A DNA stretch of 64,000 nt. It comes from Maritimibacter sp. REDSEA-S28_B5. Its GTDB lineage: Bacteria > Pseudomonadota > Alphaproteobacteria > Rhodobacterales > Rhodobacteraceae. The stretch covers positions 62,001 to 126,000 of the forward strand of contig LUOO01000099.1 of NCBI GenBank assembly GCA_001626765.1. Reading direction: 5' to 3'. The translations under genes and the position numbers were made by a program. Of this stretch, positions 45,474 through 56,947 are shown one piece after another. A model generated the notes under the pieces. It was given only the letters and a program-made list of their open reading frames with translations, did no database searches and had not been told where the DNA came from. The number at the start of each line of letters is the position of its first letter. Position 1 is the first letter of the stretch.

Positions 45474-46513
45474 GCGATACGCTGAAAGACGTGAACGAAC
45501 GGATGCGCGGGCTTCTGGCCCGCACCTCGCATGGCCGCGACGATTTCGAGGATCTCGTGATCGTGCCACTTTTTGCGGTCGTCGCAGCGCTCGTCATCGG
45601 GGCGCTGGTGATGCTGGCCACCGCTGTTGATCTTCCGACCATCGGGCGCAGTTTCGTTGCGCTCGCGGTCGGAGCCTTTGGTTCGGTCAACGCGATTTCC
45701 GAAACGCTGACAGCCTCGATCCCGCTGGTCCTGGCGGGGCTTGGTCTTGGCCTGCCGTGGGTCATCCACCTGCCGCTCGCGCTGCTCGCCGGCATCCTCG
45801 TTGGCGCGGCCTATGCAGCCATCGCGGGCATCCTCAAGGCCACAACCGGCGCGCACGAAGTCATCTCGACCATCATGCTCAACCTCATATCCTATGAACT
45901 GCTCAACTGGCTCCTGCGCCAGCCCTGGATCCAGCGCGAGGGGCGGTCCGACCCGATCTCGAAATCCGTGCCCGACACAGCGCAACTGCCGCGCCTGCTT
46001 ACGCAACTCGACCCGAACCTGCGGCTGCACGCGGGCATCCTCGTCATGCTGCTCGCCGTCGCGCTGATCTACTGGCTGCTGTTCAAGTCGAAACTGGGCT
46101 TTGCCTTCCGCACCTCGGGCGAAAACCCCTCTGCCGCGAACTACGCCGGGATGAAAGCGGGGCTGGTTATCGTGCTGGCCATGGGGGTCGCTGGGGGTCT
46201 TGCCGGTCTCGCCGGTGCCTCGCAGATCACCGGCGTTCTGGGCCGCGCCTCGCCCGGCTTTTCGGCCGGTATCGGCTTTGACGCCATCGCGGTCGCGCTT
46301 CTGGGCCGAAGTCACCCCATCGGCATCCTCTTCGCCGGCATCCTCTTTGGCGCGCTCGAAGCGGGCGGGCGGCAGATGCAGGTTTCCGCTGGCGTGTCCA
46401 TCGATCTGATCGGCATCATTCAGGCACTCATCATCGTGTTCATCGCGGCCCCGCTCCTGGTCCGTGCGATCTTTCCCTGGGGCTTCCAGCGCAAGAAAGG
46501 CGGTGCCGCATGA
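45470..46513 (+). CDS. ABC importer permease (BMP/nucleoside type), subunit 1
   Basis: A 347-residue polytopic membrane protein of the BPD-transp-2 family (branched-chain/ribose-type permeases). Landmarks include LGLGLPWVIHLPLALLAG, GAHEVISTIMLNLIS and GFDAIAVALLGRSHPIG, the last being the EAA-like coupling region of nucleoside permeases. It forms the channel with the next gene product. ATG overlaps the ATPase stop by four bases, and its stop overlaps the next ATG likewise. Confidence 0.88.
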   Translation: MSDTLKDVNERMRGLLARTSHGRDDFEDLVIVPLFAVVAALVIGALVMLATAVDLPTIGRSFVALAVGAFGSVNAISETLTASIPLVLAGLGLGLPWVIHLPLALLAGILVGAAYAAIAGILKATTGAHEVISTIMLNLISYELLNWLLRQPWIQREGRSDPISKSVPDTAQLPRLLTQLDPNLRLHAGILVMLLAVALIYWLLFKSKLGFAFRTSGENPSAANYAGMKAGLVIVLAMGVAGGLAGLAGASQITGVLGRASPGFSAGIGFDAIAVALLGRSHPIGILFAGILFGALEAGGRQMQVSAGVSIDLIGIIQALIIVFIAAPLLVRAIFPWGFQRKKGGAA

Positions 46514-47775
46514 CCGACATGACCGCTCACGAAGTCCGTTCGGAAAAGCTCGAAGGGGCTGCCGCCCGCAAGGCCCGCGTGATGGGTGTGATTCTCATTC
46601 TTCTGTCGCTGCTCGTCCTTTTCGTCCTGAATGTCGCCCCGGGTGAAAGTGCGACCTTCAACCTGACCACCCGGCGTGACGCGATCCAGCTTCCGCCGCT
46701 GGTTGTGCCGGGGGCGTTCAACATGATCGCCGCCGCGCTGCTTGCCTTTCTCGGTGTGCGCCAGTTCCTGAGGGGCGGGGGGCGCTGGACGGCGCTGTCC
46801 CTGGGCCTCGGCCTGCTCTTGCTCGTCCTCGCGTTCCTCGTCTGGGCGACGGCGGGCAAGTCCTTCAATCTCACGGGGATGCTGCAGGCCACCGTGGTGC
46901 GCGCGATCCCGATTGCGCTGGGTGGCCTAGCGGGCGTGCTGTCCGAACGCGTCGCGGTGGTGAACATCGCCATCGAAGGAATGCTGCTCGCAGGCGCCTT
47001 CACCGGCGCGCTCATCGGGTCGCTCATGGGCGGCTGGGTCGGACTCGTCGCTGCCGTCATCGTCGGCGGGTTCTTCGGCCTGCTCCTCGCGCTTCTCGTG
47101 GTGCGCTTTCGCATGGACCAGATCATCGCAGGCGTGGTGATCAACCTCTTCGTGCTCGGGGTGACGAGCTACGTCTCGAGCCAGGTATTTTCGCAGTACC
47201 GCAGCCTCAACAACGCGCCGGTGTTCCGGTCGTGGGAGATCCCGATCCTCTCGGACATTCCCGTCATCGGGCCGATGCTCTTTGACCAGAACATCTTTGT
47301 CTACGGGGCCTTCATCCTCGTCGCGCTGTCGACCTACTATCTCTTCCACACCAAGAACGGCCTGCGAGCTCGTGCCGTGGGCGAACACCCCCGCGCCGCC
47401 GATACGCTGGGCATCGACGTCTACCGCACCCGGTATGTCCACGTGACGCTCGCCGGTATGGTCGCGGGCTTTGGTGGCGCGTTCTTCACGCTGGGCTCGG
47501 TGGGCCGGTTCGAGGAAAACATGACCAACGGGCGTGGCTACATCGGGCTTGCCGCCATGATCTTTGGCCGCTGGCATCCGGTGGGTGCGCTTTCTGCCGC
47601 GCTGGTCTTTGGCTTTGCGGATTCGCTCCAGCAAAAACTGGCGTTGCTCAACACGCCGATCCCGTCGGAGTTTCTCGCCATGGCGCCCTACGTCGCCACG
47701 ATCATCGTGGTGGCTGGCCTTGTCGGTCGCGCGCGTCCGCCCGCAGCCAACGGCAAACCCTACGTGAAGGAATAG
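46510..47775 (+). CDS. ABC importer permease (BMP/nucleoside type), subunit 2
   Basis: A 421-residue permease of the same family, slightly long because of an N-terminal cytoplasmic stretch and extra helices (about residues 1-120). Core landmarks are ALGGLAGVLSERVAVVNIAIEG, VRFRMDQIIAGVVINL, GEHPRAADTLGIDVYRTRY and GRGYIGLAAMIFGRWHPVG. It pairs with the previous permease. With the binding protein at 42894 the four genes form a YufNOPQ/NupABC-like importer, probably for nucleosides; substrate is inferred from the family. Confidence 0.88.
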   Translation: MTDMTAHEVRSEKLEGAAARKARVMGVILILLSLLVLFVLNVAPGESATFNLTTRRDAIQLPPLVVPGAFNMIAAALLAFLGVRQFLRGGGRWTALSLGLGLLLLVLAFLVWATAGKSFNLTGMLQATVVRAIPIALGGLAGVLSERVAVVNIAIEGMLLAGAFTGALIGSLMGGWVGLVAAVIVGGFFGLLLALLVVRFRMDQIIAGVVINLFVLGVTSYVSSQVFSQYRSLNNAPVFRSWEIPILSDIPVIGPMLFDQNIFVYGAFILVALSTYYLFHTKNGLRARAVGEHPRAADTLGIDVYRTRYVHVTLAGMVAGFGGAFFTLGSVGRFEENMTNGRGYIGLAAMIFGRWHPVGALSAALVFGFADSLQQKLALLNTPIPSEFLAMAPYVATIIVVAGLVGRARPPAANGKPYVKE

Positions 47776-47955
47776 TGGAGGCCCCGGGTCGAGAGGTGAA
47801 TCCTGCTGACGGGTGTTGCGTGACCGTGGATCAGAAGACCGAAGAAACCCGGCCCGAAGCGCTCCTGCGACGCGCGGCTGGGGTCGAACCACTACGAAGA
47901 ACCCCGGTTAACGCGAACCGCACTCGACGCTAACCGGCAAGCCTCCCGGACGGAA

Positions 47956-47973
47956 ATGGTGGGAAACCACCAT
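47956..47973. other. Perfect hairpin upstream of the glycerate kinase gene
   Basis: ATGGTGG-gaaa-CCACCAT, a 7-bp stem with GAAA tetraloop, nested in a weaker CCGG...CCGG dyad, 40 bases before the start at 48013. It may be an operator, a leader hairpin or the end signal of the permease transcript; no U-tract follows. Confidence 0.4.
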
Positions 47974-48012
47974 GTTCCGGCCAAGGGGCTGATATAGCAC
48001 GGAAAGTTACCA

Positions 48013-49284
48013 ATGACAGATGTTACGAGATGCACTGGTGACCGCGAATTTCTGAAATCTCTCTTCGACGAGGCGATTCGGGCCGCAGATCCGGCGACGG
48101 CGCTTGCTTCGGCACTGCCCGAGGTGCCCAAGGGACGGACGGTTGTCGTGGGCGCGGGCAAGGGTGTCGCGCAACTGGCGGCGGCTTTCGAGGATCTCTG
48201 GCCCGGTGACGTGACCGGAACCGTCGTGACACGCTATGGATACGGCGCCGAAACCCGGCGGATCGAGGTGCTGGAGGCCAGCCATCCGGTGCCGGACGCC
48301 GCCGGCGAAGCCGCCGCCCGCCGCCTGTTCGAACGGGTAGAGGGCCTTGGTCCCGACGATCTTGTCATCGCGCTGGTGACTGGCGGTGGATCGGCGCTCC
48401 TGCCAGCGCCACCCGAAGGGTTCACGCTGGCCGACGAACAGGCGCTTAACGAGGCGTTGCTGGCCTCGGGCGCGCCGATCTCGGCGATGAACGCGATCCG
48501 GAAGTGCTTTTCGCGGATCAAGGGCGGACAACTGGCCGTCGCTGCCCATCCGGCGCGGGTCGTGACGCTCGTGGTGTCGGATGTTCCGGGCGACGACCCG
48601 GCGCAGGTCGCCTCTGGCCCCACCGTCCCGGATCGCTCGGGGGCCGAAGCCGCTCTGGCCGCGATCCGGGCCTATCGCATCGACCTGCCGGATCGCATCC
48701 TGTCGGAGATTTCCGCAGCCATGCCGCCCGATCCCGCGGCCCCGGCGTTTCAGGCCAACGATGTCCGCGTGATCGCCTCTGCCGCGCTGTCGCTCGACGC
48801 GGCGGCGCGAGCGGCAGAGGCTCTGGGCCTGCCTGCCGTGATCCTGTCCGACGCTATCGAGGGCGAGGCGCGCGACGTGGCCCGCGTCCATGCCGCCATC
48901 GCGCGGGAGGTTGCCTCCAAGGACCGGCCCTTCAAGAAACCCGTGGTGATCCTTTCGGGGGGCGAGACCACCGTGACCCTGAGGGGCAAGGGAAAGGGAG
49001 GCCGCAATACCGAGTTTCTCCTGGCTTTCGCTCTTGCCATCGACGGTATGGACGGCATCACCGCGCTTGCCGCCGACACCGACGGCATCGACGGATCAGA
49101 GGACAACGCAGGTGCCTTTGCCGACGGCCGGACCGCCAGACAGATTCGCGAGACGGGGCGCGATCCGGCCGATATGCTCGCCGAGAACGATGCGTTCTCC
49201 GCCTTTGCGGCGATCGGCGGCTTGTTTTCGCCGGGGCCGACCGGCACCAATGTGAACGATTTTCGGGCCATAATCGTTCGTTAA
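48013..49284 (+). CDS. Glycerate 2-kinase (GckA/MOFRL family)
   Basis: A 423-residue protein with the N-terminal DUF4147 domain ([47 protein letters not shown]) and the C-terminal MOFRL domain ([37 protein letters not shown]). It phosphorylates D-glycerate to 2-phosphoglycerate, feeding glyoxylate or serine-cycle carbon into glycolysis. Older annotations call it hydroxypyruvate reductase (TtuD). It lies 237 bases after the permease gene and appears to be its own unit. Confidence 0.88.
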   Translation: MTDVTRCTGDREFLKSLFDEAIRAADPATALASALPEVPKGRTVVVGAGKGVAQLAAAFEDLWPGDVTGTVVTRYGYGAETRRIEVLEASHPVPDAAGEAAARRLFERVEGLGPDDLVIALVTGGGSALLPAPPEGFTLADEQALNEALLASGAPISAMNAIRKCFSRIKGGQLAVAAHPARVVTLVVSDVPGDDPAQVASGPTVPDRSGAEAALAAIRAYRIDLPDRILSEISAAMPPDPAAPAFQANDVRVIASAALSLDAAARAAEALGLPAVILSDAIEGEARDVARVHAAIAREVASKDRPFKKPVVILSGGETTVTLRGKGKGGRNTEFLLAFALAIDGMDGITALAADTDGIDGSEDNAGAFADGRTARQIRETGRDPADMLAENDAFSAFAAIGGLFSPGPTGTNVNDFRAIIVR

Positions 49285-49381
49285 GCTGCTGGATAGGAAC
49301 GGTATTCGGTGTGGGGCAGGCGTCATCATCGCGCGCGCCAAGGTCCAGATTGCGCCCGGCGCCTCACAACCGAGACTCCAT

Positions 49382-49421
49382 GTGACAGGTGGCGGCGTCC
49401 CGTGCTATGGTGGTCCATAGC
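49382..49421 (+). promoter_or_regulatory. Candidate promoter overlapped by a palindrome
   Basis: GTGACA (49382-49387) and TATGGT (49406-49411), 18 bases apart, look like -35/-10 boxes. The -10 box lies within a perfect inverted repeat GCTATGG-tggt-CCATAGC (49404-49421). A protein bound there would block the promoter of the small gene at 49445. By eye only. Confidence 0.4.
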
Positions 49422-49444
49422 AAGTGGCAATCTGAGGTCCACTT

Positions 49445-49735
49445 ATGTTTACACTCGTAGATTCTGCCGATACCGCACATGATCTCGTTCTGGTCAGCCG
49501 CCATTGGCGGCCCCTCGTGCGCGAGATACGGCGGGCTGGTCTCTTGCGCGACGAACGTGCGAAGGCCATCGGATACCATGATCTTACTGCGGTCTCGCCC
49601 TGCGAGGCCAAGGCGATTTCCGATCATTTCAAACGGATGCTGGACGAAGCCGGCCTGCCGCTGGACGTCGACCTCGACACGGCGGAGCGCTTTTCGGTGT
49701 TTGCGGCACAGAGCCAAGGGTTCGAGATCAGCTGA
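49445..49735 (+). CDS. Small protein of unknown function
   Basis: A 96-residue acidic, probably cytoplasmic protein with no signal peptide, membrane helix or cysteine pair (one cysteine, in TAVSPCEAK). It is preceded by a GAGG site and by a candidate promoter with a palindrome, and followed by a strong terminator, so it looks like a real single-gene unit. Codon use matches its neighbours. Parts such as HWRPLVREIRRAGLLRDE and AISDHFKRMLDEAG look helical. I do not recognise the family. The nearest pathway genes are glycerate kinase and the minus-strand ligC. Confidence 0.6.
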   Translation: MFTLVDSADTAHDLVLVSRHWRPLVREIRRAGLLRDERAKAIGYHDLTAVSPCEAKAISDHFKRMLDEAGLPLDVDLDTAERFSVFAAQSQGFEIS

Positions 49736-49741
49736 AACGAA

Positions 49742-49768
49742 AAGGGCCGCGCGGAACGCGCGGCCCTT
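49742..49768. terminator. Terminator between the small gene and ligC
   Basis: Twelve-bp perfect stem AAGGGCCGCGCG / CGCGCGGCCCTT with a GAA loop, between convergent genes ending at 49735 and 49791. Likely works for both, with the A/T ends of the stem supplying short U-runs. Confidence 0.85.
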
Positions 49769-49790
49769 GGATCATCCAATACTGGATGGC

Positions 49791-50738
49791 TCAGCTCTTG
49801 AAGCTCTTCTCGATCTTGTCGAGCGTCTTCATCGCGGGCAGCACTTGGGCCACCGCACCATTGGGTTCCCGGCCTTCCTTGATGGCCGAGACGAACTCGC
49901 GGTCGATGAGCTCGATCCCATTGTTCGACACGGCCACGTCCGACAGGTCGATCGGATTTTCCTTGCCATCGAAAAGATCGTCGTAACGGGCGATATATGT
50001 GCCGTTGTCGCAGATGTAGCGGAAGAAGGTGCCGAGCGGCCCGTCATTGTTGAAGGACAGCGACAGAGTGCAGATCGCGCCCGAAGGGGTCTTCATCCCG
50101 ATGGACATGTCCATCGCGATGTCGAGGTCCGGGTGATGCGGCCCTTGCAGGCCGAACGCCTCCGACACGGTCTCGCCGGTCTGATACTGGAACAGATCGA
50201 CCGTGTGACAGGCATGGTGCCACAGCAGGTGATCCGTCCACGACCGCGGTTCGCCCTTGGCGTTGGTGTTCGTGCGCCGGAAGAAATAGGTCTGCACGTC
50301 CATCTGCTGGACCTTCAACTCGCCCGCGTCGATCTTGTTCTTGATCCACTGGTGCGAGGGGTTGAAGCGACGCACCTGGCCCGCCATGGCGACCAGCCCG
50401 GTTTCCTTCTGCTTCTCCACCACCGCGATGGAATCGGCAAGGTTGTCGGCCATCGGGATTTCGACAAGCACGTGCTTGCCCGCATCCATGCAGGCGATGG
50501 CCTGCTCGGCGTGCATCTGGGTGGGGGTCGACAGGATTACGGCGTCCACGTCGTCGCGCGCGAGACATTCGTCCAGCGACGTCGCCCAATGGCCAACCCC
50601 GCGGTCCTTGGCGAAGGCTTCGATCTTTTCCGCCGTCGGCCCCATGACCGAGGTGACTTCGACACCCTCGATATTGGCGAGGGCGTCCATGTGCTTGATC
50701 CCGAAGGCGCCGTAAGCGCCTGCAACACAAATCCGCAT
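49791..50738 (-). CDS. ligC: 4-carboxy-2-hydroxymuconate-6-semialdehyde dehydrogenase
   Basis: A 315-residue Gfo/Idh/MocA-family oxidoreductase. The Rossmann start is CVAGAYGAFGIKHMDAL, and EIPMADN replaces the usual E-K-P. HLLWHHACHTVDLFQYQ fits the LigC subgroup. It oxidises the cyclised ring-cleavage product of protocatechuate with NADP+ to 2-pyrone-4,6-dicarboxylate. It lies 9 bases after the ligB gene. The identity is supported by the presence of all other 4,5-cleavage genes in this region. Confidence 0.88.
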   Translation of the reverse strand: MRICVAGAYGAFGIKHMDALANIEGVEVTSVMGPTAEKIEAFAKDRGVGHWATSLDECLARDDVDAVILSTPTQMHAEQAIACMDAGKHVLVEIPMADNLADSIAVVEKQKETGLVAMAGQVRRFNPSHQWIKNKIDAGELKVQQMDVQTYFFRRTNTNAKGEPRSWTDHLLWHHACHTVDLFQYQTGETVSEAFGLQGPHHPDLDIAMDMSIGMKTPSGAICTLSLSFNNDGPLGTFFRYICDNGTYIARYDDLFDGKENPIDLSDVAVSNNGIELIDREFVSAIKEGREPNGAVAQVLPAMKTLDKIEKSFKS

Positions 50739-50747
50739 GTGGTCTCC

Positions 50748-52918
<2,171 letters not shown>

Positions 52919-52976
52919 TGAGGGTCATGTAGGTGCGGCACCGGGATTTGTGAAATTCGTTGCCCGGATGCGTTAT

Positions 52977-54212
52977 TCATTCTGGGTATAGAGGCGCGGT
53001 TTCGCCGAGGGTGGCCGCAGCGCGGATCAGGTCGATAAATCGGGCCTGCGTGGCTGTTGGCACCCATCCGGTCCGTGTGGTCAGGCCGATGGGCCGGGCG
53101 CTTTCGGGCAGCGCGATGTCGAGCGGCACCATGTCGCCCCGCGCGATCTCGACCGCCGCCTGATTGGGCGACAGGATGGTGAGGTAGTCACCCCGTGCCA
53201 GCAGCCCCCGCACCAGCACCATGGACGAGGACACGATGCGCACCGGTGTGCGCCTGAGATCCCCGATACCCAGCGTGCGATAGAGGAAACTGCCCCCCGG
53301 CGTTTCCTTGGGCGGGGCGATCCAAGGATAGTCGAGCAGTTCTTCGACCCTCACGGCCAACCGCGTGGCCAGCGGATGGGCAGGACCGGCCACCACACTC
53401 AGGTGGTCCTGAAACAGCACCGATTGCTCCACATCCTCGACCGGCACCGGGTCGCGCAGCGCCCCGATCAGCACGTCGATCTCGCCATAGCGCAGACCTC
53501 GCAGAAGCTCGGTATAGGGTGCGTCGATGGTACGGATCTGCACGCCCGCGCTTTCCTGCAAGAGCGCATGGATCGCGGTCGGCAAAATATGGGTGCGCGA
53601 CAGCGGCATCGACCCGATGGTGATGCGCGTGGAATCCCGGCCCGCGAGCCGCGTGAGGTCGTCGAACCCCTGCTTCAACTCGGCCTCGGCCAGTTTGACC
53701 GAGCGGGCAAAGGCTTCGGCCTGCTGGGTCAGTTCGATCCCCCGCCGGCCCGCCACGAAAAGCGGCATCCCCGAGAGCTTTTCCAGATCGCGGCCCGCCC
53801 GGTGAATGGACGGCTGGGAGATGTCGAGCATTCGGGCGGCGAGCGAGAAATTCCCCGCCTCGCGGATCGCGATCAGGGCGCGAAGCTGCGCCGCTGTCAC
53901 ACGGCTGTGGAAATCCGCGATCGGCTTGCCCTCACGCCGTGCGAGCCGCACCGCGAGCGCGCCGCCATGGGCGAGATGGGCGAACATCCGGCGCACCCGC
54001 GCGAGCAGAAGTTCGCCCGCATCCGTGGGAAACATCCCCTCGGCCCGGCGGTCGAAGAGCGCGGTGCCCAGCCGCTCCTCCAGCCCCGAGATCGCCTGCG
54101 TCACGGCGGGCTGGGACAGGTGAACCCGGTGGGCCGCCGCCGAGATGCCACGGGCGTCGGCGACCTCCATAAAAGCCTTCAAGTGACGGAGGTTCGGAAA
54201 TTCAACAGTCAT
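52977..54212 (-). CDS. LysR-family regulator with two tandem HTH domains
   Basis: A 411-residue LysR protein, about 100 residues longer than normal. The first winged helix spans about 5-65 (NLRHLKAFMEVADARGISAAAHRVHLSQPAVTQAIS, split here by key residues SQPAVTQ). A second spans about 105-165 (LRALIAIREAGNFSLAARMLD, SQPSIHRAGRDLE). The effector domain runs from about 190 to the end (RITIGSMPLSRTHILP, IDVLIGAL). It lies divergent from galB and just upstream of the minus-strand lig operon, so it probably controls both arms. A candidate T-N11-A site lies in the intergenic region. Confidence 0.85.
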   Translation of the reverse strand: MTVEFPNLRHLKAFMEVADARGISAAAHRVHLSQPAVTQAISGLEERLGTALFDRRAEGMFPTDAGELLLARVRRMFAHLAHGGALAVRLARREGKPIADFHSRVTAAQLRALIAIREAGNFSLAARMLDISQPSIHRAGRDLEKLSGMPLFVAGRRGIELTQQAEAFARSVKLAEAELKQGFDDLTRLAGRDSTRITIGSMPLSRTHILPTAIHALLQESAGVQIRTIDAPYTELLRGLRYGEIDVLIGALRDPVPVEDVEQSVLFQDHLSVVAGPAHPLATRLAVRVEELLDYPWIAPPKETPGGSFLYRTLGIGDLRRTPVRIVSSSMVLVRGLLARGDYLTILSPNQAAVEIARGDMVPLDIALPESARPIGLTTRTGWVPTATQARFIDLIRAAATLGETAPLYPE

Positions 54213-54258
54213 GTCAGGTGGTTGACCTTTGTGAAGTGACTCGGGTCCATGCCAAGCT

Positions 54259-54273
54259 ATAGCAAATATTTAT
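54259..54273. promoter_or_regulatory. Candidate LysR-type binding site
   Basis: ATAG-N7-TTAT (ATAGCAAATATTTAT), an A+T-rich imperfect palindrome with the T-N11-A spacing of LysR boxes, in the 146-base gap between the divergent lysR and galB genes. It stands out from GC-rich surroundings. Confidence 0.5.
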
Positions 54274-54358
54274 GATGACGCGCCGCATTTCAAATGGTCT
54301 CTTTGTCCGTGGGGACTTATCCGATGCGCAAAGTGCAACCGACCCTCAGGGAGACGTC

Positions 54359-55096
54359 ATGTCCGACAAGAAAACCGCCCTCGTCATTTCCGCCCATTCT
54401 GCCGACTTCGTCTGGCGGGCCGGCGGTGCCATCGCGCTTCACCAGGCCAAAGGTTACGAGGTGACGGTGGTCTGCCTGTCCTACGGCGAGCGCGGCGAAA
54501 GCGCGAAGCTGTGGAAACAGGAAGGCATGACGCTGGACAAGGTGAAGGCAGCGCGTCGCGAGGAGGCCGAGAACGCCGCCGCCGCGCTGGGCATCAACGA
54601 CATCCGGTTCCTCGACCGGGGCGACTACCCGCTCGATCTGGGCCGCGAGACCGTCGACATGATGGTCGACATCATCCGCGAAGTGCAGCCCCGGTTCATG
54701 TTCTCGCACTCGAAATGGGACCCCTACAACACCGACCACATGCGCACGACCGACTTTGCGCTCGAGGCCCGGATGGTTGCGCAGGCCTGGGGCCACAACC
54801 CCGGCCAGAAGGTGCTGGGTGCGCCGCAGCTTTACCTCTTCGAGCCGCATCAGACCGAACAGATGGGCTGGAAGCCCAATGTCTTCCTCGACATCACTGA
54901 GGTTTGGGACAAGAAATGGGCGGCGATCCAATGCATGCAGGGGCAGGAGCACCTGTGGCATTTCTACGAGAACGTGGCCGAGAACCGCGCCAACCACTTC
55001 AAGCGCAACTCGGGCGGCCAGTCGGGCGGCAAGAACGCGAAATACGCGGAAGGCTTCGAGGCGATCTTCCCGCGCACCGTGGAGGAACTGGACTGA
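54359..55096 (+). CDS. galB: 4-oxalomesaconate hydratase, PIG-L family
   Basis: A 245-residue zinc enzyme of the PIG-L (GlcNAc-PI de-N-acetylase) fold. The metal motif is [13 protein letters not shown], the GalB-type version of A-H-P-D-D-E; the later metal histidine is in TDHMRTTD. GalB of Pseudomonas putida KT2440 uses this fold to hydrate 4-oxalomesaconate to 4-carboxy-4-hydroxy-2-oxoadipate. It thus takes the place of the amidohydrolase LigJ, which is absent here. I start at 54359 after CAGGGAGA; an upstream ATG at 54272 would lie in the operator. It overlaps ligK by one base. Confidence 0.85.
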   Translation: MSDKKTALVISAHSADFVWRAGGAIALHQAKGYEVTVVCLSYGERGESAKLWKQEGMTLDKVKAARREEAENAAAALGINDIRFLDRGDYPLDLGRETVDMMVDIIREVQPRFMFSHSKWDPYNTDHMRTTDFALEARMVAQAWGHNPGQKVLGAPQLYLFEPHQTEQMGWKPNVFLDITEVWDKKWAAIQCMQGQEHLWHFYENVAENRANHFKRNSGGQSGGKNAKYAEGFEAIFPRTVEELD

Positions 55097-55788
55097 TGAC
55101 CTATCAGCCGGGCACCACGGGGATCGTGGTTCAGAACATCGAACGTGCTGATCAAGCGGTGATCGACGGGCTCGCGAAATGCGGCGTCGCCACGGTGCAT
55201 GAGGCGCAAGGTCGCAAGGGGCTTTTGAACAGCTACATGCGCCCGATCTACCCCGGCGCACGCATTGCCGGGTCGGCGGTCACGATCCTCGCCCCACCGA
55301 TGGACAACTGGATGATCCATGTGGCCATCGAGCAGTTGCAGTCCGGGGACGTGCTGTGCCTTGGGACGATTTCGCCGTCGGACGCCGGGTATTTCGGCGA
55401 CCTTCTGGCGACCTCGGCCATGGCGCGGGGCTGCCGCGGGCTGATCATCGACGCGGGCGTGCGTGACGTGCGTGACCTGACCGAGATGGGCTTTCCGGTC
55501 TGGTCCAAGGCCGTTGGCGCGCAGGGCACGATCAAGGAGACGCTGGGCTCGGTCAACGTGCCGGTCGTCTGCGCCGACGAGCTGGTGAACGCCGGTGACA
55601 TCATCGTGGCCGATGACGACGGCGTGGTCGTGGTGCGGCGCGAGGAAGCGGCGGATGTGCTGAAGAAGGCGCAGGCGCGCGAGGCGAACGAGGGCGAGAA
55701 ACGCGCCAAGTTCGAGGCGGGCGAGCTGGGGCTCGACATCTACAAGATGCGCGAGCGGCTGGCCGAGAAGGGCCTCAAGTACGTGTGA
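55096..55788 (+). CDS. ligK: 4-carboxy-4-hydroxy-2-oxoadipate aldolase
   Basis: A 230-residue class II aldolase of the RraA-like/HMG-aldolase family. Motifs are [31 protein letters not shown] and VRDVRDL, with the R-D pair that binds pyruvate and metal. It cleaves 4-carboxy-4-hydroxy-2-oxoadipate to pyruvate and oxaloacetate, the last step of the 4,5-cleavage route. The start at 55096 shares a base with the galB stop; the frame is open upstream inside galB. Repeat copy 2 follows before the next gene. Confidence 0.88.
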   Translation: MTYQPGTTGIVVQNIERADQAVIDGLAKCGVATVHEAQGRKGLLNSYMRPIYPGARIAGSAVTILAPPMDNWMIHVAIEQLQSGDVLCLGTISPSDAGYFGDLLATSAMARGCRGLIIDAGVRDVRDLTEMGFPVWSKAVGAQGTIKETLGSVNVPVVCADELVNAGDIIVADDDGVVVVRREEAADVLKKAQAREANEGEKRAKFEAGELGLDIYKMRERLAEKGLKYV

Positions 55789-55822
55789 GGTTTCGCCCCG
55801 GACTGTCGTCCGGGACGACCGG

Positions 55823-55883
55823 CTGGGGGAGGCTTTGCCTCCCCCAGACCCCCTCCAAGGTATTTATGAAGCAGTGAAGGAGC
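55823..55883 (+). repeat. Dispersed 61-bp intergenic repeat, copy 2
   Basis: Inverse copy of 28545-28605 with about two mismatches. It starts with the stem CTGGGGGAGGC-ttt-GCCTCCCCCAG (55823-55847) and continues through TATTTATGAAGCAGTGAAGGAGC. The AAGGAG at its end lies 6-10 bases before the ATG at 55888, so the repeat supplies the ribosome-binding site of the tautomerase gene, while its hairpin lies between ligK and that gene and may attenuate transcription. Confidence 0.8.
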
Positions 55884-55887
55884 GGCG

Positions 55888-56946
55888 ATGTCTGACGGTG
55901 TGCGGTGCATGTGGATGCGGGGCGGGACGTCGAAGGGCGGGTATTTCCTGTCTGACGACTTGCCGGTGGACGAGGCCTCGCGGGACGCGTTTCTGCTGCG
56001 CGTCATGGGGTCGCCAGACGTGCGCCAGATCGACGGGATGGGCGGGGCCGATCCTTTGACGGCGAAGGTCGCGGTGGTGAAAAAGTCCGAGCGCGAGGGG
56101 GTCGATGTCGATTACCTGTTCCTGCAGGTCTTCGTCGATCAGCCCATCGTTACGGACAAGCAGAACTGCGGCAACATGCTCGCCGGTGTCGGCCCCTACG
56201 CCATCGAACGGGGACTTGTCGAGGCAACCGGCGATGTGACCGAGGTTTCGATCTACATGGAGAACACCGGTCAAGTGGCGATTGCTTCGGTGCAGACGCC
56301 GGGCGGGATGGTCACTTACAAGGGAGACGCGCGGATCGACGGGGTTCCGGGGACGTCGGCGCCCATTCCGCTGGAGTTCAAGGACACCGCGGGATCGTCC
56401 TGCGGGGCGCTCTTGCCGACCGGGAATGTGGTCGATGTGGTCGAGGGTGTCGAGGTCACGATGATCGACAACGGGATGCCCTGCGTGGTGATGCGGGGTG
56501 CGGACCTTGGGATCACGGGCGACGAGACGCCGGAGGAGCTTGAGGGCAACAAGAAGTTGCGCGCGAAGTTGGAGGCCATTCGGCTCGCCTGTGGCCCGAT
56601 GATGAACCTGGGCGACGTGACCGAGAAATCCGTGCCCAAGATGACCATGGTCACGGCCCCGAAGAACGGCGGCGCGATCAACACGCGCACCTTCATTCCG
56701 CACCGCTGCCACAAGACGATCGGCGTGCTGGGCGCGGTGAGCGTCGCGACCGCCTGCCTGCTCGACGGCTCTCCCGCCGCCGAACTGGCCGATGTGGGCG
56801 AGGGCGATGAGCGCAGCCTGTCGGTCGAACATCCGACGGGCGAGATGACTGTCATTGCGAAACTCGATAGCAACGGAACCCCGGCGTCCGCCGCCATCCT
56901 GCGCACGGCGCGCAAGCTGATGGACGGCATGGTTTTTGGAGACTGA
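55888..56946 (+). CDS. ligU: 4-oxalomesaconate tautomerase, PrpF family
   Basis: A 352-residue protein of the PrpF family (diaminopimelate-epimerase-like double fold). It begins with RCMWMRGGTSKGGYFL and has KQNCGNMLAGVGPYAIE and TRTFIPHRCHKTIGVLGA, the usual family blocks. Relatives LigU (Sphingobium) and GalD (Pseudomonas) isomerise 4-oxalomesaconate. Together with GalB this suggests the GalD-type job of moving between keto and enol forms before hydration. The gene is placed between the aldolase and the lactonase genes; the ribosome-binding site is part of the repeat. Confidence 0.85.
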   Translation: MSDGVRCMWMRGGTSKGGYFLSDDLPVDEASRDAFLLRVMGSPDVRQIDGMGGADPLTAKVAVVKKSEREGVDVDYLFLQVFVDQPIVTDKQNCGNMLAGVGPYAIERGLVEATGDVTEVSIYMENTGQVAIASVQTPGGMVTYKGDARIDGVPGTSAPIPLEFKDTAGSSCGALLPTGNVVDVVEGVEVTMIDNGMPCVVMRGADLGITGDETPEELEGNKKLRAKLEAIRLACGPMMNLGDVTEKSVPKMTMVTAPKNGGAINTRTFIPHRCHKTIGVLGAVSVATACLLDGSPAAELADVGEGDERSLSVEHPTGEMTVIAKLDSNGTPASAAILRTARKLMDGMVFGD

Positions 56947-56947
56947 T

